A stretch of 64,000 nucleotides of DNA from Brevundimonas sp. Its GTDB lineage: Bacteria; Pseudomonadota; Alphaproteobacteria; Caulobacterales; Caulobacteraceae. The stretch covers positions 62,001 to 126,000 of the forward strand of contig NZ_JAIYCP010000009.1 in the NCBI RefSeq assembly GCF_027487935.1. Reading direction: 5' to 3'. The stretch's first letter is position 1. Every line of letters begins with the position of its first letter. The translations under genes were made by a program, and so were the position numbers. Shown piece after piece: positions 1-8,639 of the stretch. A model generated the notes under the pieces. It was given only the letters and a program-made list of their open reading frames with translations, had not been told where the DNA came from and did no database searches.

Positions 1-56
1 CGGGGGCTAGTCTGGCGAGGCCGGCGGTATGGTGTCCGGCCCGTCCCAGCCTGCCC

Positions 57-1739
57 TTGATCCAGTCCGCCCGCCCTGACCCGAAGCCCCTGCCCGACGC
101 TCCGGCGAGCGATCGTCCGTCGCTGGCTGCCTGGCATGCGGGTTGGGCGGTGGCGGTGGCGCTGCTGGCGCTCGGCGGGCGCTGGATCGGCGGCGTCGAC
201 GGCTCGGTGTTCTACGGTGTCCTGACCATGGTGGTGCCCGGCCTCACGGGCCTTGCCCTGCTGCGGCGCGACGGCGGTCCCGAGCGGATGGCGCAGCTCG
301 GCATCTGGAGCGTCGCCGCCCTGCTGACCGCCGCCCTGTCCGGAGGCCTGACGGGTCCGCTCAGCGGCTTTGTCTTTCTTCCCCTCGCAGCGGGGATCGC
401 GCTCGGCGGACCGCGGCCGGTTCAGCTCGGTGCCCTCGCCGTGGGCCTCGCGGCCGTCGCCGGCCTGCTCTCGGCCTCGGTCACCCCCGGCCCGCACCTG
501 CCCGGTCTTGCGGCCATTTCGGCCCTGTTGACCGCCACCGCCGCAGCCCTGGCGGTCCGTCTGTCGTGGCGTCAGCGCGAGGCCCGGCTCACCGCCGCCG
601 AGGCCGAGACGGCCCGGCTCGAGAGCCTGCTGGCCGCCCAGCCCGGCCTCACCCTTGTGCTGGAACCTTCCGGTCGAGTTTTGGCCGCCTATGGGGCCCC
701 GCCCGTCTCCCTGCCGGTCGATCCCCTGTTCGAAAGCGGTCTCGTGGCCGCATTGCATGCGCCGGACCGGCCGCAGCTTCTGGCCGCCATCGAGCGCGCC
801 CTGAAGGGTCACGACGGTGCGGCCGTGTTCGCACCGCGGACGGCACTGGACCGCCGGGTGCAGTTGATCGTGCGCCGTCTGGACGATCCTGCGGAGCCCC
901 GTCTGATCGCCCAGCTGTTCGATGCGACCGCCCAGTACGCCCGCGAACTGGGCCTCGAGGTCGCCCGACAGGAGGCCGAAGCCCGAGAGGCCGGCAAGAC
1001 CCGCTTCCTGGCCAATATGAGCCACGAACTGCGCACGCCCCTGAACGCCGTGCTCGGCTTTTCGGACATCATGCGCCAGCGCATTTTCGGTCCCCTGCCC
1101 GACCGCTACAGCGAATATGCCGAGAACATCCACCAGGCGGGCGGCCATCTGCTGGACCTGATCAACGATGTGCTCGACGTGACCAAGATCGAGGCCGAGC
1201 GCTATACGCTGACGCTGGAACAGTTCGATGCCCGCGAGGTGGTCTCGGCCGCCATGGCCCTGGTCCGGGTCAATGCCGACGACAAGGGCGTCAGCCTGTC
1301 CAGCGTCCTGCCCGGCGATCCGGTCGAGGTCTCGGCCGACCGGCGCGCGCTGAAGCAGATCGCCCTGAACCTGTTGTCCAATGCCGTGAAATTCACCCCG
1401 CGGGACGGCGCGATCACGGTGACGGTCGAGGCCATCGGCCCCTATCTGGAAGTCATTGTCGCCGACACCGGCGTGGGCATCGCCCCGGAGGACGTCCGCC
1501 GTCTGGGCCGGCCGTTCGAACAGGCCGGAGAGATCGAGCAGCGTCGGCAGGGAACGGGTCTGGGCCTGTCGCTGGTCCGCGCCCTTGCCGAACTGCACGG
1601 CGGCCGGATGAGCATCGACAGCACGCTGGGCGAGGGCACGGCGGTGACGGTGCGCCTGCCCGTAGCCGTGATCGCGCGGGCCCCCGCGCCGGAGGGCGGT
1701 GCCGAGATCATCCCGATGCCCCGGAAGGGCGGGGGTTGA
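57..1739 (+). CDS. divJ: DivJ-like membrane sensor histidine kinase
   Basis: Sensor histidine kinase of 560 residues. Five or six hydrophobic segments fill about residues 28-170. A charged linker, a PAS-like stretch (about 195-290) and a HisKA/HATPase_c core follow: phospho-accepting His323 in NMSHELRTP, an N-box near 440, DTGVGI near 473 and GTGLGL near 505. The multi-pass N terminus and the sequence after the H-box resemble DivJ, the polar kinase that phosphorylates DivK in Caulobacter. The presence of chpT and cckA in this window supports that call. A PleC/PdhS-type kinase is the alternative. The start taken is TTG. The frame is open to the left edge of the window, so the true start could lie further upstream. 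Confidence 0.75.
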   Translation: MIQSARPDPKPLPDAPASDRPSLAAWHAGWAVAVALLALGGRWIGGVDGSVFYGVLTMVVPGLTGLALLRRDGGPERMAQLGIWSVAALLTAALSGGLTGPLSGFVFLPLAAGIALGGPRPVQLGALAVGLAAVAGLLSASVTPGPHLPGLAAISALLTATAAALAVRLSWRQREARLTAAEAETARLESLLAAQPGLTLVLEPSGRVLAAYGAPPVSLPVDPLFESGLVAALHAPDRPQLLAAIERALKGHDGAAVFAPRTALDRRVQLIVRRLDDPAEPRLIAQLFDATAQYARELGLEVARQEAEAREAGKTRFLANMSHELRTPLNAVLGFSDIMRQRIFGPLPDRYSEYAENIHQAGGHLLDLINDVLDVTKIEAERYTLTLEQFDAREVVSAAMALVRVNADDKGVSLSSVLPGDPVEVSADRRALKQIALNLLSNAVKFTPRDGAITVTVEAIGPYLEVIVADTGVGIAPEDVRRLGRPFEQAGEIEQRRQGTGLGLSLVRALAELHGGRMSIDSTLGEGTAVTVRLPVAVIARAPAPEGGAEIIPMPRKGGG

Positions 1740-1756
1740 AAGGGCGCGGCAGGCCC

Positions 1757-2617
1757 CTAAAGCATCCCCATCGCCAGGAACGCCCGCCCGGCCGTGAAGT
1801 CGCCGGCCTCGAATTTCGCCGTCGCCACACTGCCGTCGCGGAAATGGAATTCGACGGCGAAGGTCTCGCGCGGGTCGAGGCGCCCGAGTGCGTCAGCGAC
1901 CGCGGCGGGGAACCGCCACGCCTCGCCGGTCCGGCGCTCCGCGGCCAGCAGGGTGGCTTCAGCCGGAGCGACCCCCGTGGCCCAGAGGCTGGCACGGGCC
2001 GAGACCGGAGCCAGACCGTCGCCGGCCAGCCAGGGCCGCTGCACCCGGACCGGATCGCGCAGCACGATGCGGGCGGCATAGGGGCGCGAACGGCCGACGA
2101 AACTGACCACCGCCGTGAGGTCCGGCGCATCGCCCTTGCCTGCATAGCCGAAGGCGACCGGCGAGGCCCCGACCATGGACATCTGCTGCAGCCGCCAGTT
2201 GGCGGTTGCCGAGCGGATGCGGTTGGCGGTCCAGGTCCGGCGGGTGCCGGGGAAATCCATGCGCGGGGTACGCATCCAGCCCGCAAAGGCCCCGTCCACC
2301 CTGGCGCGGACCAGGGCCAGCTGCGGATCGGAACAGGATACCGTCGCGGCACGGGCGCGGGCGCGGTCGGCGGCGGCGGCGAGCTCGGAGGGACCGGTCC
2401 CCGAACGCAGGGCGGCACCGCGGGCCTGGGCCGTGGCCGCCTGGAGTGCCGCGTCGATATGGGGGGCGAACAGGTTGCAGCGCGCGTCGGCGGCAACCAC
2501 GAAGGCGCGCTCATAATAGGTGGTGCCGGCCTCGGCCCGGGCAAGGGTCGGCAGCGCCAGCAAGGCGGCGGCAGCCAGGGCGGCTTTGGTCTTCAGGGCG
2601 GTCTGGCCTATCGTCAT
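1757..2617 (-). CDS. Exported protein of unknown function
   Basis: 286 residues with a clear Sec signal peptide: positive N terminus, hydrophobic core at about 11-24 and a probable cut after LARA near residue 28. The mature part is Ala/Arg-rich with two cysteines (near 47 and 95) that could form a disulfide in the periplasm. No family recognised. It converges on the kinase gene, ending 17 nt from its stop, and is divergent from the DUF1491 gene across 57 nt. Codon use matches the neighbours, which supports a real gene. Confidence 0.75.
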   Translation of the reverse strand: MTIGQTALKTKAALAAAALLALPTLARAEAGTTYYERAFVVAADARCNLFAPHIDAALQAATAQARGAALRSGTGPSELAAAADRARARAATVSCSDPQLALVRARVDGAFAGWMRTPRMDFPGTRRTWTANRIRSATANWRLQQMSMVGASPVAFGYAGKGDAPDLTAVVSFVGRSRPYAARIVLRDPVRVQRPWLAGDGLAPVSARASLWATGVAPAEATLLAAERRTGEAWRFPAAVADALGRLDPRETFAVEFHFRDGSVATAKFEAGDFTAGRAFLAMGML

Positions 2618-2674
2618 GGGACCGCACCTTACGCATCACGCGTTCCGGTCCGGTTTCCGAGCAGGGTTATCAAA

Positions 2675-3013
2675 TTGCTTCTTTCGAGCGACCTCTGGGT
2701 GTCCGCCCTGATCCGCCGGGCCGAGCTGGGCGGGGCCTTCGCCACGGTCGCACGCAAGGGCGACGCCCGCGCCGGGACCGTCATCGTCAAGGCCTTCGAC
2801 ACCTCCAGCCGCCGCGCCCGACTCTATAGTGAGGCCTTCGGACCCGACGGCGAGCGGCTGTGGATGCAGCCGGTCGAGAGCGAGTTCGAGAGCGAGCTCG
2901 ACGCCTACATCCAGCGCCAGACCGGCTACGACCCGGACCTCTGGGTGGTCGAGATCGAGGACCGCGAGGGGAGGCATTTTATTACGGAGAAGGTGGCGGG
3001 GGACGGGGGGTGA
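2675..3013 (+). CDS. DUF1491 family protein
   Basis: 112-residue cytoplasmic protein matching the alphaproteobacterial DUF1491 family: it begins LLSSDLWVSALIRRAE, has an RKGDARAG turn and ends in DLWVVEIEDREGRHF. Its biochemical role is unknown. The start is a TTG at the conserved N terminus, with AGGG about 10 nt upstream. The open frame extends much further left, but that part is a shadow of the kinase gene. The heptamer repeat array begins on the base after the stop codon. Confidence 0.8.
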   Translation: MLLSSDLWVSALIRRAELGGAFATVARKGDARAGTVIVKAFDTSSRRARLYSEAFGPDGERLWMQPVESEFESELDAYIQRQTGYDPDLWVVEIEDREGRHFITEKVAGDGG

Positions 3014-3205
3014 TTAGTGGTTAGTGGTTAGTGGCGAGTGGCTAGTGGCCAGCGATTAGTGATTAGTGGCTGTTCGCATCACTGTCGGCGGAAGGGCGGC
3101 GCAGCTGGCACCACGCCCCGGCCGGCGGCCAATCACTAACCACTAGCCACTAACCACCAGCCACTCGCCACTCGCCACCACCCACTCCGCCACCCCCTAA
3201 CCACC
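3014..3205. repeat. Inverted array of 7-bp units (TTAGTGG type)
   Basis: Eight head-to-tail heptamers run from 3014 to 3069 (consensus TTAGTGG; variants CGAGTGG, CTAGTGG, CCAGCGA, TTAGTGA). A 63-nt unique centre follows at 3070-3132. Six clear units in the opposite orientation (CCACTAA type) occupy 3133-3174, with a degenerate tail to about 3205. The arms can pair in several registers to form one long hairpin. The array starts immediately after the DUF1491 stop codon. A second element of the same design lies at 8489-8639. Confidence 0.9.
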
Positions 3206-3330
3206 TGTGACCGTCCCCGGCCGCCAGTGCGAAATCCTTAACTGCGTTCGCACACGGAACCTCAAGTGCAGGCGCCTATGGTCAGCTTCAACGGGCCGCA
3301 ATGAGCCCGGAGCGATGGTGGGTGTTGTCG

Positions 3331-3711
3331 ATGCTCTTTCTTCTCAACGACGTTGTGTTCGATCTGGACGAGGCCTCCCCGGTCACGCCCGGCGACGCGC
3401 GCCGTTTCGAGAACCTGGAGCTCGACTATGTGCTGGAACTCGGCTGCGAACTGTTTTCCGAGGATCCGATGCTGCACCTCAATGATCCGCAGCGGGCGCG
3501 CCGGCTGGCGTGGCTGATCCACGACCGGTCGCCCGAGGTGAACGCCGCCCTGTTTGCCGCCCCGGCGGCCGGCTGCGATCCGAACCTCGTCGAGCCCCGG
3601 TTCTGCGCCCTGCCCGACACCGTCATGCTCCAGCTGAAGGCCCGCGCCGCCAAGGGCAAGCTGAACGCCCGCACCGCCGACCGTGCGGTCTGGATGCGTA
3701 TGGCCGCCTGA
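3331..3711 (+). CDS. Conserved hypothetical protein
   Basis: About 126 residues, acidic N-terminal half (LLNDVVFDLDEA, then ENLELDYVLELGCELF) and basic C terminus. No signal peptide or membrane segment, so probably cytoplasmic. No family recognised. The ATG at 3331 is preferred because the protein then begins MLFLLNDVVFDLD, a natural N terminus; an in-frame ATG at 3301 would add ten residues and neither has a strong ribosome site. The gap upstream (3206-3330) shows no other gene. Confidence 0.65.
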   Translation: MLFLLNDVVFDLDEASPVTPGDARRFENLELDYVLELGCELFSEDPMLHLNDPQRARRLAWLIHDRSPEVNAALFAAPAAGCDPNLVEPRFCALPDTVMLQLKARAAKGKLNARTADRAVWMRMAA

Positions 3712-3778
3712 TACCCGGCTTGAACCGAACCGAACTCCCAAGCTAAGGTTGTGCCTTGGGCAGGGGAGCGGGGGTTCC

Positions 3779-5323
3779 ATGAGCGCGATGTCATTCCTGA
3801 GAGCCGTGGCGCTGGCCGCGCTCGCTTCACTCCTGCTGTTCGCCCCGCCCGCCCGGGCCGAGTGGCGCAAGGCCACGAGCGAACATTTCGTCATCTACGG
3901 CAATACGAGCGAAGGCAGCCTGCGGAACTATGCACAGAAGGTCGAGCGGTTCGACCGGGTACTGCGCACCTGGTTTCCGCCCCGTGATCCCGATGTGATC
4001 CCCCCGCGCCTGACCATCTATCTGGCCGACGGGCGTGCCGACATGCTGAAGGTCTGGCCAGACATGCCCGAGAGCATCGGCGGGTTCTACACAGCGGGGG
4101 AGGAGCGGATCTTCGCCGTTACCGGGGGAACCGGTCCCGAGAACGACCACACCCTGTTCCACGAATACGGCCATCACTACATGTACCAGAACCTGAACGG
4201 GGCTTTTCCCGGCTGGTTCAGTGAAGGATTCGCGGAGTTTTTCGCGACCGCTGACCTCTCACCAAGCCGCATGCGGATCGGCTTGCACAGCCCGGGTCGG
4301 ATGAACTCCCTGACTCTCGGGACCAACAGCTGGATGCCGATGGAACAGGTCCTGCGATCCCGCTCGTACGACACCGGATCACGCGGACATTTCTATTATG
4401 CCCAGTCCTGGGCGCTCACCCACTATCTGATGAGCACGCCGGAGCGGCAGGCAAAACTGTTCCTCTACCTCGGTGCCATCAACAGCGGCCGGGATCCGGT
4501 CGAGGCCTTGGCTGGGACCATCGACCGGACCCCCGACCAGCTTCAGGACGACGTTCGCCGATACGTCAGTGGACGTATCAATTTCCTGTCCCAGCCCTAT
4601 GCATTTCCCCCCGCTGACGTGACCGTCACTGCGCTGAGTCCTGCCGAGAGCGAGCTCATCTGGCTGGACCTGCGGCTCGCACGCTTCGTCCCGGAACCGC
4701 TTCGGGCTGCAAATCTGGCCGAGGCGCAGGGCGTGGCGGCGCGGTACCCCGACGATCCCTTCGCCGCGCGCGTTCTCGCCCAGGCCTACCTCGACATGCA
4801 GCAGCCGAACGAGGCGGTGGAGGTCATGCGACCGATTGCCGGGGCGCATCCGGACGAACCGCTGGGGCAGCGGTTCTTCGCCGTGACCCTGATGGACGCC
4901 GGCGACAAGGCCGAAAAGGACGGCGATCCTGACCGGCGCCAATCCCTCTACAGCGAGGCCCGGCGCGCGCTGGCGCGCGCCTACGCCGCGGATGGTCTGG
5001 ATTACCGAACCTACCTGGCCCTGAACCGGAACCGTCGCGGAGCCTCCACCTACCCCAGCGACAATGACCTGGAGGTCCTGCGGAACGGGGTTGATCTGGC
5101 CCCACAGGTCTCAGCCCTGCGCTATCAGGCTGCACAGGCCATGATGAACCGGGGCCAGTACCGCGAGGCCGTCTTCTACCTGATGCCGCTCGCCAACAAC
5201 CCGCACGGCGGCGACCGCCTGACCGAGGTGCGCGCGCTGCTGCAGCAGGCGATGCAGTTGGCCGGGATGGTGCCCGCGGCCGGGCAGGCGGAACCGGAGG
5301 CAGCCCCCGCGCCCGCGTCCTGA
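3779..5323 (+). CDS. Secreted zinc metallopeptidase-like protein with TPR-like C terminus
   Basis: 514 residues, exported: hydrophobic segment at 6-22 and a probable cut after ARA near 27. The HExxH zinc motif is HEYGH at 128-132, followed by GWFSEGFAEFF, in which Glu149 is placed as the third ligand of a gluzincin. The C-terminal half (about 330-495) is helical with TPR-like spacing and a Pro/Ala tail. It looks like the DUF1570-type peptidases of the periplasm or outer surface; the substrate is unknown. The ATG at 3779 has a GGGGAGCGGGGG purine tract upstream, which decides the start over earlier in-frame codons. Confidence 0.85.
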   Translation: MSAMSFLRAVALAALASLLLFAPPARAEWRKATSEHFVIYGNTSEGSLRNYAQKVERFDRVLRTWFPPRDPDVIPPRLTIYLADGRADMLKVWPDMPESIGGFYTAGEERIFAVTGGTGPENDHTLFHEYGHHYMYQNLNGAFPGWFSEGFAEFFATADLSPSRMRIGLHSPGRMNSLTLGTNSWMPMEQVLRSRSYDTGSRGHFYYAQSWALTHYLMSTPERQAKLFLYLGAINSGRDPVEALAGTIDRTPDQLQDDVRRYVSGRINFLSQPYAFPPADVTVTALSPAESELIWLDLRLARFVPEPLRAANLAEAQGVAARYPDDPFAARVLAQAYLDMQQPNEAVEVMRPIAGAHPDEPLGQRFFAVTLMDAGDKAEKDGDPDRRQSLYSEARRALARAYAADGLDYRTYLALNRNRRGASTYPSDNDLEVLRNGVDLAPQVSALRYQAAQAMMNRGQYREAVFYLMPLANNPHGGDRLTEVRALLQQAMQLAGMVPAAGQAEPEAAPAPAS

Positions 5324-5380
5324 CCGACCGGCTTCGCCGACGGGTGACTTTCCGCCCCGTCCGCGCTAACCCCCGCCACC

Positions 5381-7012
5381 ATGTCGAAACGCTCTCTCGA
5401 ACAGGAGGCCCTGCGCCGCAGGACCTTCGCCATCATCGCGCACCCCGACGCGGGCAAGACCACCCTGACCGAGCATATCCTGCTGGCGGGGGGAGCCATT
5501 CGCGCGGCCGGGGCCGTGCGAGCGCGTGGCGAGAACCGGCGCACCCAGTCCGACTGGATGAAGATCGAGAAGGAGCGCGGCATCTCGGTCTCTGCGTCCG
5601 TGATGACGTTCGAGCATGACGGCAAGATGTTCAACCTGCTGGACACGCCGGGGCACGAGGACTTCTCCGAAGACACCTACCGCACCCTGACCGCCGCCGA
5701 CTGCGCCATCATGGTGCTGGACGCCGCCAAGGGCATCGAGCCGCAGACGCTGAAGCTGTTCGAGGTCTGCCGCCTGCGCGACATCCCGATCATCACCTTC
5801 ATCAACAAGCTGGACCGCGAGGCCCAGGACCCGATGGCGCTGCTGGACGAGATCGCCTCGCGCCTGCAGCTCGACCCGGCTCCGATCTGGTGGCCGGCGC
5901 AGAGCGGCAACCGTCTGCGCGGCATGGTCGAGATGGGCACCGGAAGGTTCCAGCCCTATGCCCGCAAGCCCGCCGGGGCCGCCGAGGACGTGCCCCACCC
6001 CGACGCCCTGCCGCTGTCCGAAGCCGGGTCGTATTTCGAGGCCGGCGAACATGAGGCCCTGCTGGAGGCGCAGGAACTGGTCGAGGGCGGCTATCCCGCG
6101 TTCGACCGCCAGTCCTTCCTCGAGGGCCATATGACGCCTGTGCTGTGGGGCTCGGCCCTGCGCCATTTCGGCATCGACGAACTGCTGGCCGCGATCGGCG
6201 AATGGGCGCCGCCGCCGAAGGTCATGAAGGCGCACAAGGCCGCCCCCGCCGGGACCCGCAACGCCGCCGAACCGGTCCCGCTGACGGTGGCCCCCGGCGA
6301 GGCCGAGGTCACCGGCTTTGTCTTCAAGGTCCAGGCGAACATGGACCCCAACCACCGCGACCGCATCGCCATGTTCCGCATGGCCTCGGGCAAATTCCAG
6401 CGCGGCATGAAGCTGAAGGTCCAGAACACCGGCAAACAGCTGAGCGTGAACGCCCCCATCATGTTCTTCGCCAGCGACCGCGAACTGGCCGAGGACGCCT
6501 ATGCCGGCGACGTCATCGGCATCCCCAACCACGGCGTCCTGCGCGTCGGCGACAGCCTGTCCGAGAGCGGCCTGATCCGTTTCGCCGGCCTGCCCAATTT
6601 CGCGCCGGAAATCCTGCAGCGCGTGCGGGTCAAGGATCCGCTCAAGGCCAAACACCTGAAGAAGGCGCTGGACGGCCTGGCCGAGGAGGGCGTGACCCAG
6701 CTGTTCCGGCCCGAAATGGGTTCGGACTTCATCGTCGGCGCCGTCGGCCAGCTGCAGTTCGAGGTCATGGCCGACCGGCTGGGCGAGGAATACGGGCTGG
6801 AGGTCATCTTTGAACCCTCGCCCTGGGCCGAGGCGCGCTGGATCGGCGGGACCAAGGCCGATCTCGAGGATTTCATGGGCAAATACCGCGGCCAGATGGC
6901 CCGCGACATCGACGACGACCCGGTGTTTCTGGCCAAGTCCAGCTGGGAGACCGGCTATGTGATGGAGCGGTTCCCCCAGGTGGCGTTCACGAAGACGAAG
7001 GAGCGGGGCTAG
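5381..7012 (+). CDS. prfC: Peptide chain release factor 3
   Basis: 543-residue translational GTPase. RF3 removes RF1/RF2 from the ribosome after peptide release. Visible motifs: P-loop AHPDAGKTT near 19-27, switch region around GISVSASV, DTPGHEDFSEDTYRTL (G3) and NKLDRE (G4), followed by domains II and III. RF3 rather than EF-G is shown by the SEDTYRTL sequence after G3 and by the length. It lies 57 nt after the peptidase gene with no visible terminator between them. Confidence 0.97.
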   Translation: MSKRSLEQEALRRRTFAIIAHPDAGKTTLTEHILLAGGAIRAAGAVRARGENRRTQSDWMKIEKERGISVSASVMTFEHDGKMFNLLDTPGHEDFSEDTYRTLTAADCAIMVLDAAKGIEPQTLKLFEVCRLRDIPIITFINKLDREAQDPMALLDEIASRLQLDPAPIWWPAQSGNRLRGMVEMGTGRFQPYARKPAGAAEDVPHPDALPLSEAGSYFEAGEHEALLEAQELVEGGYPAFDRQSFLEGHMTPVLWGSALRHFGIDELLAAIGEWAPPPKVMKAHKAAPAGTRNAAEPVPLTVAPGEAEVTGFVFKVQANMDPNHRDRIAMFRMASGKFQRGMKLKVQNTGKQLSVNAPIMFFASDRELAEDAYAGDVIGIPNHGVLRVGDSLSESGLIRFAGLPNFAPEILQRVRVKDPLKAKHLKKALDGLAEEGVTQLFRPEMGSDFIVGAVGQLQFEVMADRLGEEYGLEVIFEPSPWAEARWIGGTKADLEDFMGKYRGQMARDIDDDPVFLAKSSWETGYVMERFPQVAFTKTKERG

Positions 7013-7237
7013 GCGGCCAAACCCCAAGGCATGGTTCGCCGGGTGTCAGCGCCGGGGGACGCGGGGCGGCGAAGTGGGCTGTGGATGGACGGACGGGACG
7101 GCCCGGTCCTCACGCCTGTTCACGATCAAATCACCAGAAAAACTCCTTCGAACCGCCGGCGCGGCTTCGCGTTTGCTAGTCATGGGCCAAGGGACGCGTC
7201 ATGGTCCCGAAGCGGGACGACCGGAGCGCCAGACCCC

Positions 7238-8479
7238 ATGTTCGAATTCGGCCGGGATTTGCGAAAGCTGTTCGAAAAGGCGCGCGAGAGCGAGGACCTC
7301 GGCTGGCTGGAGCTCGTCGGGGCGGACCTCGTCGCCAACGAGGCGCAGTCGATGTGCATCGACGCCGGTCGGGTGTCCTGTGCCCAGCCCTTCGACAGCT
7401 GGATGCGCGCCTCGGCCCTGTGGCGCGAGCACGCCCGTCGGACCGGGCACCGGGCCAGCCTTGATCGGGCTGCAGCGGCGGCCTCGGATGCGGCGCGGCA
7501 CACGGCCACGCCCGATCAGACGGCGATGGCGGCGCTCGAGTCCGGCGAGATTCATCTGTTGCGCTTTGACCTGTTCGGCGGGCCTGAAAAGCTGAATGCG
7601 GCCGTGGCCGACATACAATCACTCACGGCGGACCGTGCGGCGACCCGCTCGGCGGCCGCAGCCCTGCACGCCCGGCTGTCCGCGCGGCGGGCCCGGCTTT
7701 CAGGCGAGCCGGCCGCCATGCTGGACGCGGCCGCCTTGCTGGACGCTGCCCTGCACGGGGCCAAGGCCCTGCCGGCGACCGTCAGCGATGATCTGCGGCT
7801 GGACCGGGCGGCGCTCGGGCTGGAAGCCGGGGTGGCGCGGCGCGACGGGCGACTGCTGGATCAGGCCGGCCGCGATCTGCGGGTGCTGGTCGAGTCCGCC
7901 TCGCCGGACTACCGCCCGCTGACCCGCGCCCGCGCCCTGGCCCTGGCCGGCGCCGGGCTGATGGCACTGGCCCGGCTGGCGAAGGACGAGGCTGCCACTG
8001 CCCAGGGCCAGGCCCTGTTCGCCGCCGCCGCCGACCAGTTCACCCCCGATCACAGCCCGCTGGACTGGGTGGCCGTTCAACTGGCTCCCGGCGACACCGA
8101 GACGCCGCTGTCACGGCTGTGCGAGGCGGAATCCCTGACCCGCGAGCCCGGCCTGATCCTCGGTGCCCTGGCGCGGGAACGCAGGCTTGCGGCCGAGACG
8201 GCGCTGGCCGAAGCCATGGGCGATGTCGACGGCCTGACCGGGCTGGAAGCTGTCGTCCGGCGCGGCCTGGTCCAGTCCGCCGGTGCCCAGCCGCTGGAAT
8301 GGGTCGCCGACCAGATCGGCATGGCCCACCTGGCCCTGGCCAAGGCGCGTCTGACCGGTTGCGAACCCCGCGCCGTCGGCATGATGCTGGCCGAGGCCAT
8401 GGAAACCGCCCGCGAATGGGGGGCTCCGGCGCTGGTTCAGCGGGCGATGCTGGTGCAGGTTCAGGCGGCGAATACGTAG
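7238..8479 (+). CDS. Helical-repeat protein of unknown function
   Basis: 413 residues, very Ala/Leu/Arg-rich, almost all helix, with Sel1/TPR-like spacing of small residues but no exact repeat visible by eye. There is no signal peptide or membrane segment. The ATG at 7238 gives MFEFGRDLRKLFEKARES; the longer open frame upstream is poor coding sequence. It precedes heptamer array B, whose first unit is 10 nt past the stop. Function unknown; a scaffold or tetratricopeptide role is only a guess. Confidence 0.7.
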   Translation: MFEFGRDLRKLFEKARESEDLGWLELVGADLVANEAQSMCIDAGRVSCAQPFDSWMRASALWREHARRTGHRASLDRAAAAASDAARHTATPDQTAMAALESGEIHLLRFDLFGGPEKLNAAVADIQSLTADRAATRSAAAALHARLSARRARLSGEPAAMLDAAALLDAALHGAKALPATVSDDLRLDRAALGLEAGVARRDGRLLDQAGRDLRVLVESASPDYRPLTRARALALAGAGLMALARLAKDEAATAQGQALFAAAADQFTPDHSPLDWVAVQLAPGDTETPLSRLCEAESLTREPGLILGALARERRLAAETALAEAMGDVDGLTGLEAVVRRGLVQSAGAQPLEWVADQIGMAHLALAKARLTGCEPRAVGMMLAEAMETAREWGAPALVQRAMLVQVQAANT

Positions 8480-8488
8480 GCAGGTCAG

Positions 8489-8639
8489 GGGCTTGGGGAT
8501 TAGGGCTTAGGGCTTAGGGATTGGTCGGCGTCGAGCGGTGATTGGACGCCAAGGGTCTCGTTCCGCGTTTCGTACCGGATTCCCACCACCTAATCCCTAA
8601 GCCCTAAGCCCTAAGCCCTAAGCCCCAAGCCCCAAGCCC
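8489..8639. repeat. Inverted array of 7-bp units (GGGCTTA type), G-quadruplex-like
   Basis: Left arm 8489-8523 has five heptamers: GGGCTTG, GGGATTA, GGGCTTA, GGGCTTA, GGGATTG. A 67-nt unique centre follows (8524-8590). The right arm, 8591-8639, has seven units in the opposite orientation (TAATCCC, four TAAGCCC, two CAAGCCC). The last unit touches the stop codon of cysQ, and the first lies 10 nt after the stop of the upstream gene, so the element nearly fills the gap between two convergent genes. Its layout matches the array at 3014-3205 with a different heptamer. Confidence 0.9.

Noticed and set aside
143..3013. 956-codon open frame on the plus strand
   Set aside because: Arg/Pro-rich shadow of the kinase gene and of the convergent exported-protein gene. 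Only its last 112 codons (from 2675) form the DUF1491 protein.
3014..3205. CRISPR array
   Set aside because: Repeats are only 7 bp, without spacers, and inverted; no cas genes.
5366..7027. 553-codon frame antisense to prfC
   Set aside because: High-GC third-position shadow with His/Gln/Gly-rich low-complexity composition and no domain.
8489..8639. True telomere of a linear replicon
   Set aside because: The array is internal between two intact genes, short and inverted.
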